40,123 bases of DNA, taken from positions 1 through 40,123 of the forward strand of contig WTJD01000191.1 in NCBI GenBank assembly GCA_011524975.1, given 5' to 3'. The notes under the pieces are model-generated. The model was not told the DNA's origin and did not search any database. It was given only the letters and a program-made list of their open reading frames with translations. Each line of letters opens with the position of its first letter. Position 1 is the first letter of the stretch. Of the stretch, positions 33,999-40,123 are shown piece after piece. The stretch is from Lysobacterales bacterium (GTDB lineage: Bacteria; Pseudomonadota; Gammaproteobacteria; Xanthomonadales; SZUA-36). Position numbers and translations under genes: made by a program.

Positions 33999-35879
33999 AT
34001 GAAAAAGCGCGATGCTCAGTTGGGGATGCGGGCCGATATTGGCCGCAGGGACTTCATCCATGACGTGGGTCTCGCAGGCCTGGGCCTGATGCTGCCGGCA
34101 GGCGCACTGGCTGAGGCGCGGTTCCTGCCGGGCGCGCACAGCGACTACCCACCCGTTGAAAACGGGCTGCGCGGATCACACCCCGGCAGCTTTGAAACAG
34201 CCCATGCCCTGGCCCGGGAAGGCCGCGCATTCGATGCGCCCCACATGCTGGATGAGGCCTACGACCTGGTTGTTGTGGGCGGCGGCATCTCGGGGCTGGT
34301 ATCCGCCTATGAGTATCGCAAGCGGTTGGGCGATGACGCCCGCATATTGATCCTGGAAAACCATGATGACTTTGGCGGCCACGCGCGCCGAAACGAGTTT
34401 CATCAGGGTGGAGCGATGAGGCTGGCCTGGGGTGGGGTCTTTAACCTGGAATACGAGGGATTCAGCCCTGCCGTCAGTGAATGGTTGACGGAGTTGGGCG
34501 TCGATATCGACACGCTGATCTCCCGGGTCGATTTCAAGTACGGCGCCGATGGCGCGCGCGGGCCGGCAACCTATTTCGACGCTGAAAGCTATGGCCGCGA
34601 TGTGCTGATCCCCGGCTTCGCCTTTCGCTATGGTGATTTCGCGGCCATGGCCGGGCTCGTCGACGATGTGCCCCTGGACGCGGAATCGGTGCAGTCTCTG
34701 CGGCGCTTTTTCGCGGCCGACACGGATGTCCTTGCCGGGCGCGGTGCGGATGAGCGCGACCGGTATCTGTCCAGTATCAGTTACTTTGACTTTATTCAAA
34801 AACACGGCGGCCTGACCCGAGAAGCGGCAGAGTTGTTTATCAACACCACCCATGGCTATTGGGGTGTGGGCACCGATGGCCTGTCCGTGACCGAGTGTAT
34901 CGACGCTGGCCTGCCCATCATGCACCTGCTTGGCGGTGGCCCGGGTATCCGAAACCGGGATATCGGAGGCAATGTGGCCCAGTTTCCCGATGGCAACGCG
35001 TCCATCGCCCGGATCCTGGTGCGAGCGCTGATTCCGGATGTGGCGCCCGGGCAAGGCGCGGAAGACATTGTGACGGCAAGATTTGACTATGCCCGCCTCG
35101 ACGAGCCATCGAGTGCTGTCCGGCTTCGACTGAATGCCACGGTGGTGAGCGCCCGAAACGAAGACAATGGCGTCAGCGTGAGCTATGTAAAGGATGGGCG
35201 GGTGCTGGGCGTTCGGGCGCGCCATTGTGTGCTGGCCTGCTGGCACAGCATCATCCCGCACCTGTGCCGTGAATTGCCCCCACCGCAAAAGGAAGCGCTG
35301 TCCCGGCAGGTTAAAAGGCCGCTGGTGCTGACCAACGTGCTGCTGCGCGGCAGTGAGGCTGCGGACAGGCTGGGTATCAGCGGCGCTCATTGCCCGGGAC
35401 GCATGCATGCCTACAGCTGGCTGATCAAGGGCGTGGAGGCGCCCGGCTATGCGCATGAGTGGTCTGACGACGGCGCCGTCGTGATGCAATTCTGGGGCAC
35501 AGTAGGCCCGCCCATGGGCGAGATGGACATCATGCAGTGGCATCGCGCGCAGCGGGCACAGCTGTTGTCGATGAGCTTCGAGGACTTCGAGCGGGAAGTG
35601 CGCACAGTGCTTAACGGCATGCTGGGGCCGGCCGGCTTTGACCCCGCCAGGGACATCCTGGCGATCACGGTCAACCGTTGGCCCCACGGGTATGCTTACG
35701 ACTATCTCGATCTGTGGGACCCTGACTGGCCGCCTGGCCAGGCGCCGCATGAAGTTGCCCGACAGCGCAGGAAGAACATCGTGATCGCCAATTCCGATGC
35801 CGGGGCCGGGGCCTACACCCACGTGGCCATCGAGCAGGCCTTGCGCGCGATGGATGAATTGGTCGAAATGCGCACCTGA
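33999..35879 (+). CDS. FAD-dependent oxidoreductase, spermidine dehydrogenase-like, probable Tat substrate
   Basis: Tat-like RRDFIHDVGLAGLGLML; YPPVENGLRGSHPGSFETAHALAREG; YDLVVVGGGISGLVSAYEYRKRLGDDARILILENHDDFGGHARRNEF. Confidence 0.88.
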   Translation: MKKRDAQLGMRADIGRRDFIHDVGLAGLGLMLPAGALAEARFLPGAHSDYPPVENGLRGSHPGSFETAHALAREGRAFDAPHMLDEAYDLVVVGGGISGLVSAYEYRKRLGDDARILILENHDDFGGHARRNEFHQGGAMRLAWGGVFNLEYEGFSPAVSEWLTELGVDIDTLISRVDFKYGADGARGPATYFDAESYGRDVLIPGFAFRYGDFAAMAGLVDDVPLDAESVQSLRRFFAADTDVLAGRGADERDRYLSSISYFDFIQKHGGLTREAAELFINTTHGYWGVGTDGLSVTECIDAGLPIMHLLGGGPGIRNRDIGGNVAQFPDGNASIARILVRALIPDVAPGQGAEDIVTARFDYARLDEPSSAVRLRLNATVVSARNEDNGVSVSYVKDGRVLGVRARHCVLACWHSIIPHLCRELPPPQKEALSRQVKRPLVLTNVLLRGSEAADRLGISGAHCPGRMHAYSWLIKGVEAPGYAHEWSDDGAVVMQFWGTVGPPMGEMDIMQWHRAQRAQLLSMSFEDFEREVRTVLNGMLGPAGFDPARDILAITVNRWPHGYAYDYLDLWDPDWPPGQAPHEVARQRRKNIVIANSDAGAGAYTHVAIEQALRAMDELVEMRT

Positions 35880-35953
35880 CCTGCTCCCCCGATCATGTTT
35901 TTCCCGTGACTGTCTATACTTCTGAGACAAAACAACGATTCGGGGAGTTAGAC

Positions 35954-36802
35954 ATGACGACAGCGATGGGATCAGCAGTACGTCCGTTTCTCTTTTTTGC
36001 CTGTGCCCTCATGATGGCGTTCGCGTTGTCCATCCAGGCGGACAGCCACGATGACGCCGATGCGGTTTACGCCGCTTACCAGAGACATGTGGCGTTGTTT
36101 GAGGCAGGGCAGTACGACGAGGCAATCGACCAGTTGGGTGAAGCCTACCGGCTGGGTATCTCGGTCTTGCCTGAGCATGATGAGGATGTCGCCAACCTGG
36201 CATTCAACTACGGGGCCGGGCTCATGTGGGCGCAACGAACCGAAGCGGCTATTCCCGTGCTGGAAGACGCTTTGCAGCGTTTTGAAGCGCTGAACCTGGG
36301 CGATGAAAGCCTCAACGCCGCCCACACCTACCTGGTCCACGCCTTTGAAATCATGGGTCAGTCGGATAACGCCACTGAGCATTGCCTGGCCATTGGCCGG
36401 TTGTTGTCTGGCGAGACTGAAACGGATTCGGTGCCGCTGTATCTGCCCGTGGCCAGGCTGGGGCCGGCTCTGAAGCATGCTCGAAAGCCCTTGACCGTGG
36501 TGTTCACGGTGGACAGTTCCGGCTTTACCAGGAATCCGGAAGTTGTTGGAGCATCTCCGCACCCGGCATTAAAGCATGCGGCACTGGACACGGTCCGGGA
36601 ATTCCGCTTCGCGCCCGCGTTCGAGTCGGAAACGGCCGTTGCGCAAAACGATGTTGAATACACGTTTCACTTCGATGAGATTCGGGCGCAGATTGAGCAG
36701 GGTCGGATGGTCGACATGCCATCACTCCAGCCTAACTCCGTTCGTGACTCACGCAGACAGGGCGCGTGGAACAGCACTTGCCGATTTGGTGGTCACTGCT
36801 GA
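35954..36802 (+). CDS. Exported TPR-like protein with TonB C-terminal-like domain
   Basis: Signal peptide; KPLTVVFTVDSSGFTRNPEVVGASPHPALKHAALDTVREFRFAPAFESE resembles the TonB C-terminal domain. ATG 35954 preferred. Confidence 0.75.
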   Translation: MTTAMGSAVRPFLFFACALMMAFALSIQADSHDDADAVYAAYQRHVALFEAGQYDEAIDQLGEAYRLGISVLPEHDEDVANLAFNYGAGLMWAQRTEAAIPVLEDALQRFEALNLGDESLNAAHTYLVHAFEIMGQSDNATEHCLAIGRLLSGETETDSVPLYLPVARLGPALKHARKPLTVVFTVDSSGFTRNPEVVGASPHPALKHAALDTVREFRFAPAFESETAVAQNDVEYTFHFDEIRAQIEQGRMVDMPSLQPNSVRDSRRQGAWNSTCRFGGHC

Positions 36803-36919
36803 TCTTGAATCCGGGCGCGCTGCTCTCGTACAGCTGAGTGGGCGTTGCCCCGGGAGCACCCCCTTTCATCGGTCTCGGTAGTTTGAGATCATGGCCGCTC
36901 GTTTAACGAGGTAGGTGTC

Positions 36920-37891
36920 ATGGCGGGCCGCAGAGATTGGGACAATGCGTTTACTGGCGAGCGCCTGAAGGGCAAGGTTGAGAACGCGCCGTCTTACGCG
37001 GGTGCGCAGAGCTTTTTGCGGCGCAGGTTCAGCCGTGAACTGGAAGGGGTGGATGTGGCGATCACGGGCATTCCTTTCGACACGGCCACCAGTAACCGGC
37101 CGGGCGCGCGATTTGGCCCACGCGCACTCCGGATGGCCTCATCCAGCATGACCTGGGCCAGGCCGTGGCCGTGGGAGTTCGACCCCATGGAAGTGCTCAG
37201 CATGGTCGATTACGGCGACTGCCCGTTTGATTATGGCGATCCGGCTTCCATCCCCCCTGCTATTGAACAGCATGTTGACCGGATTCTGGCCTCGAACACC
37301 GCCTGCCTGGCTTTTGGCGGAGATCATTTCGTTTCCTATCCGCTGCTTCAAGCCCATGCGAAACATCACGGCCCTTTGCGCCTGCTGCATTTCGATGCCC
37401 ATTCCGACACCTGGCCCGATGACAGCGACCGCGTTGACCACGGCACCATGTTCTACCACGCGGCCAAAAAAGGCCTGGTCGACCCTGCCCATTCGGTACA
37501 GATCGGTCTGCGCACAACCAACGATGACACGCTGGGCTTCAACGTGCTGGATGCCCGATGGGTGCAAGAGCACGGGCCCCAGGCCGTGGCGCAGCGTGCG
37601 CGGGAGATCCTGGGCGATGAAAAAGTCTATCTCACGTTTGACATCGACTGCCTCGACCCTGCGTACGCGCCGGGCACGGGAACACCGGTGTGTGGGGGGC
37701 TCACGACCTACCAGGCGCTGGAAATCATCCGCGGCCTGGTCGGTATCAACCTGGTTGGCATGGACCTGGTGGAAGTGTCCCCGGCTTACGACTCCGGCGA
37801 CATCACAGCCTTTGCCGGCGCCAGCCTGGCGACTGAATTTCTCTGCCTCTTTGCCGCCAATCCCCGCCGAGAAGAGAACCACAACACGTGA
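36920..37891 (+). CDS. Agmatinase/arginase (ureohydrolase) family protein
   Basis: Metal-ligand motifs FGGDHFVSYPLL, LLHFDAHSDTWPDD, YLTFDIDCLDPAYAPGTGTPVCGGLT. Confidence 0.94.
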   Translation: MAGRRDWDNAFTGERLKGKVENAPSYAGAQSFLRRRFSRELEGVDVAITGIPFDTATSNRPGARFGPRALRMASSSMTWARPWPWEFDPMEVLSMVDYGDCPFDYGDPASIPPAIEQHVDRILASNTACLAFGGDHFVSYPLLQAHAKHHGPLRLLHFDAHSDTWPDDSDRVDHGTMFYHAAKKGLVDPAHSVQIGLRTTNDDTLGFNVLDARWVQEHGPQAVAQRAREILGDEKVYLTFDIDCLDPAYAPGTGTPVCGGLTTYQALEIIRGLVGINLVGMDLVEVSPAYDSGDITAFAGASLATEFLCLFAANPRREENHNT

Positions 37892-38664
37892 GTTTCCATG
37901 GTCATCCCCTGGTGGGCGTTGTCTCCGATCGCCGGGAAATAGGGCCTCATCCCTTCCACATGGCAGGAGAAAAGTATCTTCGGGCGCTGGCGCTGGCCGG
38001 TGAGGTTTACCCGGTGGGGCTGCCATTGCTGAACGAAGGGTTTGACGTGCTCGACATTGTGGGCCGTCTGGATGGGCTTTTTCTGCCCGGAAGCCCCTCT
38101 AACGTGGAGCCACATCACTACCTGGGTGACCCCAGTGACCCGGGCACCTGGCATGATCCGGAGAGGGACCTGGCTGCCCTGGCACTGATACCGGCCGCGC
38201 TGCGGGTTGGCATGCCGGTGTTTGCGGTGTGCCGCGGGTTTCAGGAAATGAACGTGGTCTTCGGCGGCACCCTGCATCAGAAAGTGCACGAGGTGGCTGG
38301 GTATCGTGTGCACAAGGAAAACCCGGAAGACCCCATTGAAGTGCAGTACGGGCCGTCACACCGCGTGACGTTTGAGCCGGGTGGATTGCTGCAGAGCATA
38401 ACGGGGGCGGAGGGCGCTGTCGTGAATTCACTGCATTCTCAGGCGGTTGACCGGTTGGGTGAGGAGTTGCGCGTGGAAGCGCGCGCGGAAGACGGGCTGA
38501 TTGAGGCCTTCGTGGTGGAGGGCGCGCCCGGTTTCAACCTTGCCGTGCAGTGGCACCCGGAGTGGCAGGTGATGCGTAATCCTGAGTCACTGGCGCTGTT
38601 CCACGCCTTTGGGCAGGCCTGCGCGGCGTACCGGGACCGGGCCCGGTCTGAGGCATCAGGCTGA
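37888..38664 (+). CDS. puuD: Gamma-glutamyl-gamma-aminobutyrate hydrolase family protein (class I GATase-like)
   Basis: PVFAVCRGFQEMNVVFGGTLHQKVHEVAG, VNSLHSQAVDRLG, AVQWHPEWQ; GTG start overlapping the ureohydrolase stop. Confidence 0.9.
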   Translation: MSFHGHPLVGVVSDRREIGPHPFHMAGEKYLRALALAGEVYPVGLPLLNEGFDVLDIVGRLDGLFLPGSPSNVEPHHYLGDPSDPGTWHDPERDLAALALIPAALRVGMPVFAVCRGFQEMNVVFGGTLHQKVHEVAGYRVHKENPEDPIEVQYGPSHRVTFEPGGLLQSITGAEGAVVNSLHSQAVDRLGEELRVEARAEDGLIEAFVVEGAPGFNLAVQWHPEWQVMRNPESLALFHAFGQACAAYRDRARSEASG

Positions 38665-39500
38665 TGTCCGGGCTCTTGCGGCGTGTGGGGCTGGACCCGT
38701 ACACCGTGTTCAGGGTATTCAAGTACACCATCTACACGCTGCTGTTGTGGAATGTGCTGCTTTTTTTCCGCGAGGACCTCGCGGCCAGCGCCGAGACCTT
38801 CGGTGATACCGTCACGTGGCGTAACGTGGTGGAAGCCTACTCCGCCACCATCGACACGGCGGCCTGGCTGATCCTTCTGCTGCTGTTCGAACTGGAAACG
38901 GCGGTGATCGATGATGAAAAGCTCAAAGGCAACATCAAGTGGCTGTTTACCGGTATTCGCGGAATTTGTTATTTCTTCATCGTCTACGCCTTTTACGGCT
39001 ATTGCTACAAGTACTCGGTGCTCAGCCAGTTGGCGCCATTTACCGTGGCTGATGTTTGCTCTCTGGTGGGCACCGAATTCACCTGGGTGTCCGACCTGGA
39101 CGAGTATGTTCCCATCGATGCCGCATCGTGCCAGGCGCTGCAGGGGCAGGAATTGCTCCGGGTAGAGGGAACCTCGATTATCAGCTCGGTATCGGCCATG
39201 CAGGATGCCTTGCGCCTGGCCGTTGTCGATATCGTCAACGCGGCCGACTGGCTGCTGATCGTGGCGTTGCTCGAGGTAGAAGTCTATCTGCAGCTGCGTG
39301 ACAGGCTGACCGACCAGATGATTCGCGTGGGGCGATGGTTCAAGGGCGGTCTCTACGGCATCCTTTTCTGCGCCGCGGCCTATTGGGGCGTGAAGGGAGA
39401 TTTCCTCGACTTTTGGGACGCCTTCCTGTGGCTGGTCGCTTTCATCTTCATCGAGATGAACATCTTCCAGTGGCACGAGGAAACCGAATCCGAGAAGTAG
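38664..39500 (+). CDS. Uncharacterised multi-TM membrane protein
   Basis: TGATG overlap with PuuD stop; several hydrophobic helices (AAWLILLLLFELETAVI, GICYFFIVYAFYGYCYKYSVL, DAFLWLVAFIFIEMNIFQW); no family recognised. Confidence 0.7.
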   Translation: MSGLLRRVGLDPYTVFRVFKYTIYTLLLWNVLLFFREDLAASAETFGDTVTWRNVVEAYSATIDTAAWLILLLLFELETAVIDDEKLKGNIKWLFTGIRGICYFFIVYAFYGYCYKYSVLSQLAPFTVADVCSLVGTEFTWVSDLDEYVPIDAASCQALQGQELLRVEGTSIISSVSAMQDALRLAVVDIVNAADWLLIVALLEVEVYLQLRDRLTDQMIRVGRWFKGGLYGILFCAAAYWGVKGDFLDFWDAFLWLVAFIFIEMNIFQWHEETESEK

Positions 39501-39564
39501 GGCAGCACCTTTCCCTGCACCCGGAGTCTGACGGGCTGCCCGCGCTGTCCCCGCCAAAATCGCA

Positions 39565-40123
39565 ATGTTGCCTATAATCAAGGTAAGTGACGCCAACGGG
39601 GTGACCGCTACCGTGCAACATTGCCTGAGGTATCTGAAAGGGACGTTACTCGTTGCTTTGCTGTTCAGCGCGCCAAGCGATGGCGTAGCCAATGGGGCGG
39701 TGGCTGAATGGTCCGAAATTCAGGTGGCAGCCGGGGGCCCCGAGCGCGGGCAATGGTGGCGGGTACTCGAGATCAAAGACCTGGAACCTTTTCTCGCGGC
39801 GGGCGTCGACGTCAACCTGGCCGACCATCGCGGCTGGAGCGCGTTGCACTCTGCCGCCCGCTACAACAGCGATCCCGACATCGTCACCGCCCTGCTCGAG
39901 TCCGGTGCTGAGGTCAATGCCGCAGATCGTTCAGGCGGCACCCCGCTGCATTGGGCCGCCGCTGAGAATGCCAACCCCGCTGTGATTGAAGCCCTGCTCG
40001 AGGCTGGCGCGGAGGTTAACGCGCGCGATCGTTATGGCTGGCTGCCCTTGCATGCGGCAGCCGAGCGCAATCCTAATCCGGAGGTCATTGAATTGCTGCT
40101 GGAATCGGGCTCAAACAAAAACC
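39565..40123 (+). CDS. Exported ankyrin-repeat protein, 3'-truncated by window edge
   Basis: Manual translation from ATG 39565 (or GTG 39601) stays open to the window end: AAGVDVNLADHRGWSALHSAARYNSDPDIVTALLESGAEVNAADRSGGTPLHWAAAENANPAVIEALLEAGAEVNARDRYGWLPLHAAAERNPNPEVIELLLESG. Not in the supplied ORF track. Confidence 0.85.
   Translation, partial: MLPIIKVSDANGVTATVQHCLRYLKGTLLVALLFSAPSDGVANGAVAEWSEIQVAAGGPERGQWWRVLEIKDLEPFLAAGVDVNLADHRGWSALHSAARYNSDPDIVTALLESGAEVNAADRSGGTPLHWAAAENANPAVIEALLEAGAEVNARDRYGWLPLHAAAERNPNPEVIELLLESGSNKN

Noticed and set aside
34176-35930. 584-aa minus-strand ORF opposite the spermidine-dehydrogenase-like gene
   Set aside because: Shadow ORF of a high-GC coding region; low-complexity His/Gln/Arg-rich translation with no recognisable domain, while the plus strand has clear FAD-protein motifs.
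39501-39541. Inverted repeat GGGCAGC...GCTGCCC after the membrane protein gene
   Set aside because: Only 7-bp arms with a long loop and no U-tract; likely chance in GC-rich DNA.
38439-39692. 417-aa minus-strand ORF opposite the membrane protein
   Set aside because: Shadow ORF; the plus frame has a translationally coupled start and clear TM helices.
1-40123. CRISPR arrays, tRNA/rRNA genes, transposases, prophage genes
   Set aside because: Looked for in the sequence and ORF translations; none found.

Overview
GC-rich bacterial window, probably from a gammaproteobacterium (inferred from gene content only), densely packed with metabolic genes. I found no rRNA, tRNA, CRISPR array, transposase or phage gene. 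The most notable region is ~0.97-8.54 kb, a tightly packed and often translationally coupled operon for corrinoid-dependent C1 demethylation. It encodes a B12-binding corrinoid protein, a DUF1638 protein, a small 'virulence factor'-type protein (PF13769-like), a RACo/RamA-like 2Fe-2S + ASKHA corrinoid activator, a methylenetetrahydrofolate reductase (MTHFR) and two divergent full-length non-pyrrolysine MttB-superfamily methyltransferases. A SixA-like phosphatase follows it, and a truncated sodium:solute symporter precedes it. The rest of the window holds related amine-oxidation genes: two DAO-type flavoproteins, a second MTHFR, a trimethylamine-dehydrogenase-like flavoprotein lacking the FMN-linking Cys, an aldehyde dehydrogenase, a class III aminotransferase, a spermidine-dehydrogenase-like protein, an agmatinase-family ureohydrolase and PuuD. 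A TPR-sulfotransferase / AspH / TonB-dependent receptor / beta-propeller-like group sits at ~19.6-25.9 kb. Overall this looks like a catabolic island for quaternary or methylated amines plus polyamines, with an unidentified substrate. All family calls come from reading the translations; no database search was run.
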